64,000 bases of DNA from Bacteroides finegoldii DSM 17565. GTDB taxonomy: Bacteria; Bacteroidota; Bacteroidia; Bacteroidales; Bacteroidaceae. How positions within the stretch are numbered: the stretch's first letter is position 1; each line of letters begins with the position of its first letter. The position numbers were made by a program, and so were the translations under genes. Positions 53,652 through 63,700 of this stretch are shown here, piece by piece. Location of the stretch: the NCBI RefSeq assembly GCF_000156195.1, contig NZ_GG688318.1, positions 168,882 through 232,881 on the forward strand, read 5' to 3'. Under the pieces are notes generated by a model that saw only the letters and a list, made by a program, of their open reading frames with translations, did no database searches and was not told where the DNA came from.

Positions 53652-54512
53652 TTAGTCGTGAATATAAAGGATATTAGGTACCGTACGTTCTCCACGATGG
53701 TCGAAACGCTTATTGTCGCAGGGGTAGTTAACGATTCCATTATCCGGTGCACCGGACAACCAAAGAGTAGTAGAACCTCCTCCATCAAGATTGATCGCAT
53801 CTTTGCCTCCCAGGATTCGGATCAGATGCGCCAATTCCGGGATACTTACCCCTCCGGCATGTTTCGGGAAACGTCCGTCCACGGTTATGAATAGTATCTT
53901 TCCGTCTTTGGTAAGGGCTACCGCACTACGGGGATGCTTAGTCCGGATAAAGTCTTTCTCGCATAAACTCCAGTCGCAATAGCGACCGTCTTTCAACATC
54001 AACGGCCCGGAGGCCAATACGATACCTTTTTTCCCTTTATATTGCTTTTCTATCTGTCTATTCCAAGAGATTATCTTCATTTTTCCCTTGCGGATACTAA
54101 CGGCTCCGGTGACACGTCTCGCAAACTCACCCAAAGTAGTAGTATCTACCACCTGGCGGTCTACTTTAAGGAAACAGACCGAGTTCCCTCGCTTCATATC
54201 AAAGTAAGAACCGTTTATAGCTGCGATAGCGCCCTGTTCCGAAGCCATTCTACTTGTTTCTCTCATCTTATCCGAGACGGTTACACCGACTTTCAATCCT
54301 GCACCGGGATCAATTTCTATCAGGCTGATAGATTGGGGGACCTGATATAATTGAGGAATGGAAACATACTTATGGATAATCCCTTTTTGGGGACTTTCTA
54401 TCTTCCATTGCGCAGATACGATTGCCAGCGAATCCGATACAGTTTGCCCTTTTACTATTCCCAAAGAGCATACAGCCAAGACAATGCCGAGTAACAAGTT
54501 TCTTTTCATCAT
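53652..54512 (-). CDS. Phosphodiester glycosidase (NAGPA domain) family protein
   Basis: A 286-residue secreted protein with signal peptide LLLGIVLAVCSLGIVKG. The NAGPA/DUF2233 domain has AIAAINGSYFDMKRGNS, HPRSAVALTKDGKILFITVD and the glycine-rich DAINLDGGGSTTLW. The mammalian relative removes GlcNAc from GlcNAc-phospho-mannose, so a GlcNAc-1-phosphodiester substrate is plausible, fitting the neighbouring phosphatase. It appears intact, unlike its neighbours. Confidence 0.85.
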   Translation of the reverse strand: MMKRNLLLGIVLAVCSLGIVKGQTVSDSLAIVSAQWKIESPQKGIIHKYVSIPQLYQVPQSISLIEIDPGAGLKVGVTVSDKMRETSRMASEQGAIAAINGSYFDMKRGNSVCFLKVDRQVVDTTTLGEFARRVTGAVSIRKGKMKIISWNRQIEKQYKGKKGIVLASGPLMLKDGRYCDWSLCEKDFIRTKHPRSAVALTKDGKILFITVDGRFPKHAGGVSIPELAHLIRILGGKDAINLDGGGSTTLWLSGAPDNGIVNYPCDNKRFDHRGERTVPNILYIHD

Positions 54513-54559
54513 AAACAGATTAATAAATGTGTTAAGTATAATAAATCAATTAAGTTATT

Positions 54560-55987
54560 TTATTCAGTGAGGTTATTGCCTTTCAATATCCAGTCCTTTT
54601 TTCGAGTAGCATACTGCGACCAAGCTTTGATATCCGAAGGAATTTGCCCGCTCAACTGGTTATCATTTACTCTAAATATCCCTTTAGAACCACTCTTCTC
54701 GATCACAATTCCATATCCATAAGGGATACTTCCATTGAATCCATTGTCATAGACCATAAATTCCATCAAGTTTTTCCAAGTAGTCGGTTTATTACTGCCA
54801 TCTAACGGAATCACCGGAAGAGAGCCACTCAGATCATTACAATATGCTTTAATCGTGACAATGCCCGGAATCTTAATCAACGGATCCAGATTTCCGCTAA
54901 AAGAATTTTCAAATCCGGCGGGAGTTGCTGTCGGATGATTGGATATATTAAAGCTGGTCAATAATTGACATTCCCCCAAAGACTCCGGCAAACTGCCACC
55001 CGCCGCTGATTCAATAATCCACAAATTTGTCAATTGAGACAAATGTCCTATCTCTTCCGGAATACCTGTTATCTTTTGACGCTTGAACTTCAGCACTTTC
55101 AGTTCCGACAATTCACATAACGGAGTGATATCTCCCACAATGTTATTCGGTTCTTGAATATCAATCTGTACCACTCTCCCATTCTCAAATTTCACACCCG
55201 GCCAATGAGTCGCATTCGTTTCCAAAGGAGCGTCAAAGTTCCACTTCTTCACCCAATTATCTCCGTTCGCCCCCTCATAGAACATCCTCAAATAATCAAT
55301 ATCTTCCAACGGCTTCTTGTCCTGAGTAATGGTCAGCATATCGGTTACCCCGTTCGAGCCCTTCAAATACAGATAAGCGGTGCGGCCGTCTTCCACATCT
55401 TTATAAGGATCGATTTTAAGTTTCAGTTCCGATTCGTTCACAACACCGGGAGTGATCGGCTCACCATCGGTTATGTGTATCCAATCGCAGCCTTCCGACA
55501 ATTCATACGTATAAGCAACCATCGTAGCAAAAGGAATCACTTCTTCTTCGTTCCCCTTAGCTCCCACTTTCAACGTACGCTTCTTCAAGGCAATGCCAAT
55601 ACCTTCCTGCACCACCTTCAACTTTATTTCAGCACCTTCCACGATCCAAGCGGATATTTCGGCTTCACGAGAGGCCACATCCGTATTCTTGGTCACCGAC
55701 ATTTTGAAGCTTCCGGATTTCAGTCCATTAGAGGTCAGCAAGTCAATCCATGCCGCAGAAGTCTTCACCCTCCAAGGGAGATTCGATTCGATATCCACTG
55801 TATATTCCTTTTCATCCAAAGGCAAATTCAATGCCTCATCCACAAATTTCAAGTCCGGTTCCGGCAGAGTCATACCCGTATCATCCGTAAAATCCTGACA
55901 ACCCGACAAACCTATCAGCAAAGACAAAAGCCCGATTCTTCCGATACAGCTTTGTCCGCACAAAGATAGTATTCTATTTAGTATCAT
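54560..55987 (-). CDS. Lipoprotein with BACON domain and leucine-rich repeats
   Basis: A 475-residue lipoprotein (signal ending LIGLSGC). A BACON-like domain spans about 45-130 (YTVDIESNLPWRVKTSAAWI). A second beta domain follows, then leucine-rich repeats from about 265 (LCELSELKVLKFKRQKITGI, SLPESLGECQLLTSFNISN). It probably binds glycan or glycoprotein at the cell surface. No damage is visible. It lies between the fused SusD-NAGPA gene and the NAGPA gene. Confidence 0.85.
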   Translation of the reverse strand: MILNRILSLCGQSCIGRIGLLSLLIGLSGCQDFTDDTGMTLPEPDLKFVDEALNLPLDEKEYTVDIESNLPWRVKTSAAWIDLLTSNGLKSGSFKMSVTKNTDVASREAEISAWIVEGAEIKLKVVQEGIGIALKKRTLKVGAKGNEEEVIPFATMVAYTYELSEGCDWIHITDGEPITPGVVNESELKLKIDPYKDVEDGRTAYLYLKGSNGVTDMLTITQDKKPLEDIDYLRMFYEGANGDNWVKKWNFDAPLETNATHWPGVKFENGRVVQIDIQEPNNIVGDITPLCELSELKVLKFKRQKITGIPEEIGHLSQLTNLWIIESAAGGSLPESLGECQLLTSFNISNHPTATPAGFENSFSGNLDPLIKIPGIVTIKAYCNDLSGSLPVIPLDGSNKPTTWKNLMEFMVYDNGFNGSIPYGYGIVIEKSGSKGIFRVNDNQLSGQIPSDIKAWSQYATRKKDWILKGNNLTE

Positions 55988-56014
55988 ATATTCAGCTATT
56001 TAAAATTCAAACAA

Positions 56015-57178
56015 TCAATTATCAGTCACAACCAGCAGTCCGTTTGCCACTTCCCTTTCTACTCCACCATTATCATAAGGCCAGTTGCGTATGGCAAAAC
56101 GCCCGTCCTCAAATCCGGCAATCTTACGGATGATAAAAGTAGAAGAACCTCCTCCGTCGAGATTGATAGCGTTCTTTGCTCCTAACGCCTTCATCACCGC
56201 ACCCATTTCAGCATATCTCATTCCGTTGGAGTACCAGAAGTTACGCCCGTCGGCAACGAGGATATAGACCACATTATCATCCGTCACTCCGATAGCGGTT
56301 CTCGGTTCCAATGCGGTTACCGTCTGAGGAAGCACATTCCCGTTTGTCATCAGACGCACACGCCCTCCCACAGCTTCCTGAATATTCTCTTTGTACGAAT
56401 CATATTCATCATACGAGCCGATGATCGCTCTCTTGTTTTTCGTAATGGCGAAGAAAGTACAAACGTTATCAGTCATCGTACCTTTCAGACAAGTACCATT
56501 CCGGTAGTAGATTCCTTGCGGTGTTCCATCCTTTGCAAAGAAATCACCGTTCACGGCAGCCAATACCCTGCTGCCGGACTTATCATATGCCAAAGCCGCA
56601 TCACGGGACACATAATAATAGCTGGACGATGTGCCGAGAAAGGCAAGTGCCGTCTGCAGTTCTTCTTCGATAAAGCTCCATACCGCCTCTTCCGAATCGC
56701 GGAAAGGCTTTTCCATCGTATTCACTTTCTGAATAGGGACACCACCCCAACGAGTCACCAGTGCATGATAAATGTATGCCCTGAAATAATGCGCTTCGCC
56801 GATAATCAGATTCCGCAGTTCCGATTCAGGGAGAGATTCGACGATAGAAAGTACATTATTCACCTGATAAAGGGCATTATAATATCCATTCCAACTATTG
56901 GATACGATTGAATTCAACGAAGAGAGCACTGAGTTGATCAAGTCCTTCGCATTCCCAGTGCTTTGCGTCAAGTCACCGCCCAATATATCAAAAGTAATGT
57001 AAGATTCCCTCGTTGGAGAGTTCTGTACCTTATTGTACATTCCCATACGCAAAGCGGAGAGATCTTGGGAAGTCACGCTTCCCGGCGATACTGCGGAATG
57101 AGACTCAATATCCAGCATACCGCTACACGAAGTCAGCAACAGGCAACCGATAAATATATATATAATCTTTTTCATCAT
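56015..57178 (-). pseudogene. In-frame fusion of a SusD N-terminus to an NAGPA C-terminus
   Basis: A 387-residue open frame. Residues 1 to about 195 are the N-terminal half of a SusD lipoprotein (signal ending LLTSC; LIIGEAHYFRAYIYHALVTR; WGGVPIQKV; YYVSRDAALA). From about 200 it becomes a phosphodiester glycosidase domain (SGSRVLAAVNGDFFAKDG; EPRTAIGVTDDNVVYILV; AINLDGGGSSTFI). The switch is abrupt at LAYDKSGSR. The SusD C-terminal half and the NAGPA N-terminus are missing. A deletion fused two neighbouring genes without breaking the frame. It could be expressed as a surface-anchored chimera. I regard it as a decay product, but function is possible. Confidence 0.8.
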
Positions 57179-57193
57179 TGTGAGCATTTATGA

Positions 57194-59225
57194 TTAGAAA
57201 CTAAGGTTTATTCCGAAATTGACCGAACGGGAAGGCGGCACTCCGTAAAGATCGACTCCGAAGTACTGCGGATCCATATTCTTACTCACTTCAGGATCCC
57301 AACCGGAGTATTTGGAAAACAACAGTAAGTTATCCCCCTGAACATACAGGCGAAGTCCTTTCATCCGGATCTTCTGCAACATCACTTGCGGGAAAGTGTA
57401 ACTGAATGTCAACGAACTTATCATTATAATTGAAGATATTCTCTATCAATATGTTCTTTACCAGACGATTGTACTCAACGATACGTCCGCCACCGGCTCC
57501 ATACGGATGGTTCTCATTATAATAAACATAGTCATACGTATATCCGATATCGGTACTGACGGAGTTTTTCAAGCTGAATTTCTTATATTTCAGGTCAGCG
57601 TTGAATGTACCCAGATAACGGTACGTGTCAATATAGGACACTTCCTCGTTCAATATCTGAAGCGGATTGTGACGCGTCAGCTCGTCGGTTCCTCCCAAAT
57701 AATAGTCATCGTTCGGCTTGTACGGACGGTCGAAAGGACGCTGTTCCACAGCACGGGCCACGATAGTAGAACCAATATTGGCACCCGGCACCCGGTTATT
57801 TTTCAAATAATTGCCACTAACATTGGCGCCGACTTCCAACCATGAAGTCATTTCATGACTGATTTTCGCCTTCAAGTTGATTTTGGTTATATCGTTCGTT
57901 TTGATAATGCCCTCCTGATAATTGTAATTCGCTCCAACGTAAAACTTCGTTTTCTTGCTGCCACCGGAGAAAGACAGGTCTACATTATAAGAATGCCCTA
58001 CCTGAGTAATCAGATCCAACCAGTCCGTATCCGGCATTCCCTGAAAAGGATTTGAGATAGGAACGACATAACCGGAAGTCCCTACGGTATATCCGTTCTG
58101 ACGATTGTAGCGTTCCACTCCGTCATTATAGGTCTCTACGTACAAGTCGGAATCCGCATATTTGATACGTCCTTTATTGGCAAATTTAGAGATACCCGTA
58201 CTGACATTCAAACGAATGTCCGAACGGCCTTCCTTACCGGATTTGGTCGTTATCACAACTACACCGTTGGTAGCCCGGGATCCGTAGATAGCGGCAGAAG
58301 CCGCATCTTTCAGAACCTCAATGGATTCGATATCTGTCAGATTCAACACTGCCATCGAACTTAGATTCTCTCCCATGTTAAATAGAGAAGCGTTGCTGTT
58401 GAGAATAGGTATCCCGTCCACTACATAAAGCGGTTCATTGCTGGCGCTCAATGAGGCGGCTCCACGAATACTCATCCGTTCGGAACTTCCCAAGTTGCCG
58501 GAACCTGTCGATACCGTAACCCCCGCTACTCGTCCCTGTAACAGTTCGCTCGGGCTAAGCACCGGACGCATATTCGATTCTGTCGGTTTGAAGGAGCTGA
58601 TAGCATTAGTTACCAATGCCTTGCGCTGTGTTCCGTAGCCTACCACAACTACTTCATTCAATGCTTTTGAATCTTCACTCAACGTGACATTGATGTTCTG
58701 TTGCGCTTTCACCGGATATTCCATACTCTTATATCCCAAAAAAGAAAAGACCAATGTTGCATGCTCGGGCACTTCAAGGCTATATTTACCGTTTATATCG
58801 GTAATGGTACCGATCGTAGTACCCTTCACGGTCACATTACATCCCACAACAACTTCACCGGAAGTTTCCTTCACGAGTCCGGTTATTCTTTTCTTGTGTT
58901 GTGTGGGAGTCCGTCCCTCCACTTGCTTCTTCGTAAGAATGATGTGCTTTCCTTCCATCGTGTAGGAGAACTCCGTACCTTTCAACGCATCCATCAACAG
59001 ACTTGCCACCGTCCCGTTCGGAGTGGAAATAGCCACTTTGCGTTTCAGGCTAACCTCACGTTCGTTGTAAATAAACAAATAGTCCGTTTGCTTTTCAATC
59101 TGTCTGATAATCTCAGCCAGTGTTGCGATTCCTTTATTCATTCTAACCTTCTGATTTTGCGAATAACTATTCACGGAATACGCCTCAAAAATGATGAATA
59201 ACAGGAAAAAGACAGTCAACCTCAT
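57194..59225 (-). pseudogene. SusC-like transporter gene with internal deletion and frameshift
   Basis: The N-terminal part (59225 to about 57425) is normal. It has a signal peptide, an STN domain (ATLAEIIRQIEKQTDYLFIY to HIILTKKQ), a CarboxypepD_reg-like domain (GLVKETSGEVVVGCNV), a plug (ELLQGRVAGVTVSTGSG, EPLYVVDGIPIL) and the first barrel strands up to IFNYNDK. It then joins out of frame to the end of the barrel, which reads SSLTFSYTFPQVMLQ, LYVQGDNLLLFSKYSGWDP and RSVNFGINLSF in the 57424-57194 frame. About 350 residues are missing compared with intact SusC proteins in this window. A barrel cannot form. Confidence 0.88.
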
Positions 59226-59368
59226 AATTCTTAAAATTTGAGTACAGTGTGTTTTTCTATGGGCAATACACCCACACTAAAGATTATTTTTCATATCTTT
59301 GCTTCGAGTTATTAAGTTAATACATAAAGATTTGTAACAGATGCGAGTCTTTCTTGTTGACTTCTCAC

Positions 59369-59400
59369 ATATCGGTAAGTGTTGCAGCACTTACCGATAT
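59369..59400. promoter_or_regulatory. 13-bp inverted repeat upstream of the broken SusC gene
   Basis: A perfect 13-bp stem, ATATCGGTAAGTG / CACTTACCGATAT (59369-59381 with 59388-59400), around a 6-nt loop, between the FecR gene and the SusC gene. No T-run follows on either strand, so it is more likely an operator or RNA leader structure than a terminator. The remainder of 59226-59465 is plain AT-rich spacer. Confidence 0.55.
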
Positions 59401-59465
59401 TTCTGTTCTGGACGGGCCGGTTCTCTTGCTCTCATTTTCTGTGTTTTTTAGATTAAGTACTAGGG

Positions 59466-60401
59466 TTAATAGATAATTATCTGATTGTTCTCTTCATCCA
59501 AAGTATAGTCGAAGCCGACATACTTCTGCAATACCTTTACCACGTGCTCTATCCCTTCTTTCTGACGGAATTTACCCGTACACGGACGGGAGGCAATTTC
59601 AATGTTCTTATTGATAATCCGCACTTCATAATATTGCTCCAGTTTCTTGAATACAGCTTCCAACGGTTCATTCTTGAAAGAATAAACACCTATCCTCCAC
59701 AAGAAAGCATGATCTGACGTAAAGGCTTCCTTACAAAGTTTCCCATCTCTCGTTTCTACTTTCTCATTAGGTTGCAGTGTGACTTCATTCTGTGTATCGG
59801 GTTGATACACGGTAACCTTACCTTCTATCAAAGAGGTTTCAAACAGATCGGAATCCGGATAGGCGGAAACATTGAACGTGGTTCCCAACACTCTGACGTT
59901 ATATTTCTCCGTTTCAACAATAAAAGGATGTTTCTCATCACGCGCTACCTCAAAATACCCCTCTCCCTCCAAAATCACTTTCCTCTCTTTGGAGTGGAAT
60001 CCGGCAGCCGGATATTTTAAAATGGAGTTCGAGTTCAACCAAACGGTTGTTCCATCAGCCAGAACCAGACTGGCTCTTTGTCCTGCGGGAACAGTCATCA
60101 CCTGCATCTCTGTAGAATGTTCCAACCGGTACTCCTGATATTCTTTATGAAGAATAAAGGCAAACATAGCAACAACAACGGCTATCTTTATGGAGGTCCG
60201 GAGATAATGAGTCACGGTCTTTTTCTTTCCCGGTTTTTCTTCCTTCAGATTAGCATTCCAGACAGTCGCATCATAGATATGGCGTAGTTGCATCAACTGC
60301 TCACGGTGTTCTTCGTTCTCTTTCAGCCAACGTACCACTTCCTTCTTTTCTTCGGGAAGTACATCACCGGCAATATATTTATTTAATAGTTTCGTGTCCA
60401 T
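59466..60401 (-). CDS. FecR-family anti-sigma factor (orphaned)
   Basis: A 311-residue protein from the ATG at 60401 (MDTKLLNKYIAGD). It has a cytoplasmic N-terminal part, one membrane helix (IKIAVVVAMFAFILHKE), the FecR domain (LADGTTVWLNSNSILKYPA; GEGYFEVARDEKHPF) and the DUF4974 C-terminal domain. It is intact, but its sigma factor gene directly upstream is reduced to a 37-codon remnant and its SusC partner is broken. Confidence 0.9.
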   Translation of the reverse strand: MDTKLLNKYIAGDVLPEEKKEVVRWLKENEEHREQLMQLRHIYDATVWNANLKEEKPGKKKTVTHYLRTSIKIAVVVAMFAFILHKEYQEYRLEHSTEMQVMTVPAGQRASLVLADGTTVWLNSNSILKYPAAGFHSKERKVILEGEGYFEVARDEKHPFIVETEKYNVRVLGTTFNVSAYPDSDLFETSLIEGKVTVYQPDTQNEVTLQPNEKVETRDGKLCKEAFTSDHAFLWRIGVYSFKNEPLEAVFKKLEQYYEVRIINKNIEIASRPCTGKFRQKEGIEHVVKVLQKYVGFDYTLDEENNQIIIY

Positions 60402-60491
60402 ACGGTTTTGAATTAAAATATCAGCAGTTTTCCGCCTTACATATATAAGACACGCCACTCACGAAGTTCACTAGTGGAAAAATGAAAAAAG

Positions 60492-60605
60492 TTAGAAAAA
60501 GAGGAAAGAGGAAAGGTAATCCTTGAGACAGCAGCGTTGATAATACTCTAGATAGATATCATCAAATGGCATACTAGTGTTTATTGTATTATCCAGTCTT
60601 CTCAT
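60492..60605 (-). pseudogene. ECF sigma factor remnant (37 codons)
   Basis: A short frame whose first part, INTSMPFDDIYLEYYQRC, resembles the N-terminus of Bacteroidetes ECF sigma factors. Its end, LKDYLSSFLFF, resembles their hydrophobic C-terminal tail. The intervening ~140 residues (regions 2 and 4) are absent, so it looks like an in-frame internal deletion. The position directly before FecR is where the sigma gene belongs. A perfect promoter still lies upstream. Confidence 0.55.
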
Positions 60606-60645
60606 TTTAGCAGTTTCTCATCTATTCAGCTTTTCGTTAACGAAA

Positions 60646-60676
60646 CAAAGATAGATAAAAGAAGCTAGCTTCCAAA
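60646..60676 (-). promoter_or_regulatory. Promoter of the sigma remnant/FecR operon with internal palindrome
   Basis: On the minus strand TTTG (60676-60673), exactly 19 bp, then TATCTTTG (60653-60646). The spacer contains a perfect 12-bp palindrome, GAAGCTAGCTTC (60661-60672), placed like a repressor operator. Transcription would run left into the sigma remnant and FecR. Confidence 0.75.
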
Positions 60677-60750
60677 AAAAATCTTTTGATTCCCCTACCC
60701 ATTTCGAACCCCATAACTGTTAATGTTACAAATCAATTAATTTAATCACC

Positions 60751-63700
60751 ATGAAAAACTATGCATCAAAAGGCAAACGAATCGGATTGTTACTGGCTAT
60801 GCTATTCATAACATCTTGGATGTTTGCTCAAGTTACCGTAACCGGTAATGTTCGGGATGAGAGAGACGAAGGGGCCATCGGTGCCACAGTCTTACTTGTC
60901 GGTAGTCAGAAAGGAACCATTACAGACTCCGAAGGTAATTTCAAGTTAAGTGTACCGAACGCCCAAACGGCAGTATTACAAATTTCTTATGTCGGCTACG
61001 AGACGCAGACAATCCCTCTCAAAGGAAAAACCAGAATCAGAGTTATCCTAAAGGAAGAGGCCAACGCGTTGAATGAAGTAATGGTAGTAGCCTACGGAAC
61101 TCAAAAGAAAGAGACTCTGACGGGAGCTATCTCTTCTGTCAAAACGGATGTCTTGCTCCGCTCTCCCAATGCAAGCATCGCTACGTCTCTTGCCGGACAA
61201 ATCACCGGCCTTTCTTCCGTCGCCACAAGCGGACAACCGGGCAAGGAAGACCCGGCAATCTACATTCGCGGAGTAGGTTCATTGACAGAAAGTGCTTCGG
61301 CTCCGCTCATATTGGTAGACGGAGTAGAACGTTCCTTTTTCCAGATGGACCCCAATGAGATAGAAAGTGTGACCGTCCTGAAAGATGCTTCCGCTACGGC
61401 TGTATTCGGGGTACGTGGTGCCAATGGTGTAATCCTGGTTACCACCCGCCGAGGAGAGGAAGGAAAAGCCAAGATATCCATTTCTTCCTCTGTCGGTATC
61501 CAACAACCCACACGGATTCTGGAAATGGCGGACAGTTACACCTATGCCCAACTCTTTAATGAGATGAATGATAACGACAAAAAGCCGAAGCACGCTTTCG
61601 ACGAATATACATTGGAACGTTTCCGACTCGGTGACGACCCGATCATGTATCCCAACGTGAATTGGCGGAAGTATATCATGAAGAGTTCTTCTATCCAAAC
61701 CCAGCATAACCTTAACATAAGTGGCGGAACAGAACGTGTCCGTTACTTTATCTCTATGGGATTCTTATGGCAGGACGGACTTTTCCGGCAATATAAGGAA
61801 CTGGACTACAATAACAACTTTAACTATACCCGTTACAATTATCGGGGAAACCTTGATTTGGACATTACCAAAAGCACTTTATTGAAAGTTGGACTCGGTG
61901 GTATCGTCGGTATCACCCATGAGCCTAATGACAATAATTATGAATATGGTCTCTTCTCGCTCATCAACATGGCACAACCTTTCAACAGTCCGGGAATCAT
62001 AGACGGAAAGCTCGTCACCATCAATCCGGGAAAGTATGAAGGTATCTTGATGAACAATAATGCATTGGCACGCTATTACGGACAAGGATACGACAGGAAT
62101 ACCAGCAATACCATGAATATGGACTTGTCATTGACACAGAAGCTGGACTTTATTACAAAAGGATTATCCGTAGAGGTTAAAGGTGCCTATAATACTTCTT
62201 ACTCTTTCCTGCAGCAGCGTCACGGTTCTGTCGAATCGTACACTCCTTACTACCAATCGGAACTGGAGAATCCCGATTTGGATATCAAAGATCCTGCTTA
62301 TAACAAAACCATCGTTTACCGGGTAGACGGACAGAACAAACGGCTGGGCTATGCCGAAAAGACCTATCGGGGGCGCAATTGGTATTTTGAAGCGAGTCTT
62401 CGTTACAATCGGAAATTCGGCGACCATAATGTAGGCGGATTATTGCTCTACAACCAGAATAAAAGATACTACCCTTCCGAATTCACGGACGTTCCGACGG
62501 CATACGTCGGTTTGGTAGGCCGACTGACCTACGATTACAAAACCCGGTATATCGCGGAATTTGACTTCGGATACAACGGTTCCGAAAACTTTGCCCCCGA
62601 CAAGCGGTTTGGTGCCTTCCCGGCCGGTTCTGTCGGATATGTACTTTCAGAAGAACCGTTCATGAAAAAACAAAAGGTAGTGGATTATTTAAAACTGCGT
62701 GCTTCCGTCGGTTTGGTGGGGAACGATAATATGAACGACAACCGTTTCCTCTACCTGCCTAACGGATGGACAGTTGACCAACTGGGCAATGTCGTCGACA
62801 ATTGGGGAGCGTACCAGCACGGATACAACTTCGGGTACAACAACAGTAACACGATGTTCGGAGCTATCGAAAGCCGTATCGGCAATCCGAACGTCAGTTG
62901 GGAGACAGCTTTAAAACACAATTACGGTATCGATGTCAACTTCCTGAACAATCGTCTGAAAGTGAGTGCCGACCTTTTCTTCGAGAATCGGAAAGACATT
63001 CTGATCAAGCGGAAGACCATTCCCATCTTCACTGATCTGAACAGTAACATCATGCCTGTGGTCAACATGGGACAGGTGAAAAACCATGGATACGAAGTCG
63101 ATATAAAATGGGAAGACCGGATTAAAGGAGACTTCCATTATTATATCAATGCCAATGTATCTTACAGTAAAAACAAGATTATCTTTCAGGACGAGATAGA
63201 GCCGAACGAAACTTACCTATGGCGTACCGGTCAACCGGTAGGAAGTATCTTCGGATACGTGGCCGACGGATTCTACGGCGAAGAGGACTTCACGAAAGAA
63301 GGAGCATTAAAAGACGGGCTGCCCGTCCCCGACGCAGATGTACAACCGGGTGACATCAAATACAAAGACTTGAATAACGACCACGTCATCAATGAAGATG
63401 ATCAATGCAAAATCGGTCATCCTACACGTCCGTCCTATACTTTCGGTCTGAATTACGGAGCCGACTACAAAGGGTTCTTCTTCAGCATGAACTGGACAGG
63501 AGCCGCCGAGCGTTCACTTCTGTTGGAAGAGTTCTTCCGGATACCTTTCGGAATCAATTCCAACAATGCGTTGATGCAATTCCATGCCGACAACCGATGG
63601 ACTCCCGAGACAGCTGAAACCGCTACTGTGCCCCGATTTGCAACGAAGACTATGACTCACAACAGCAAGACTTCTTCGCTATGGGTAAAGAACGGTAACT

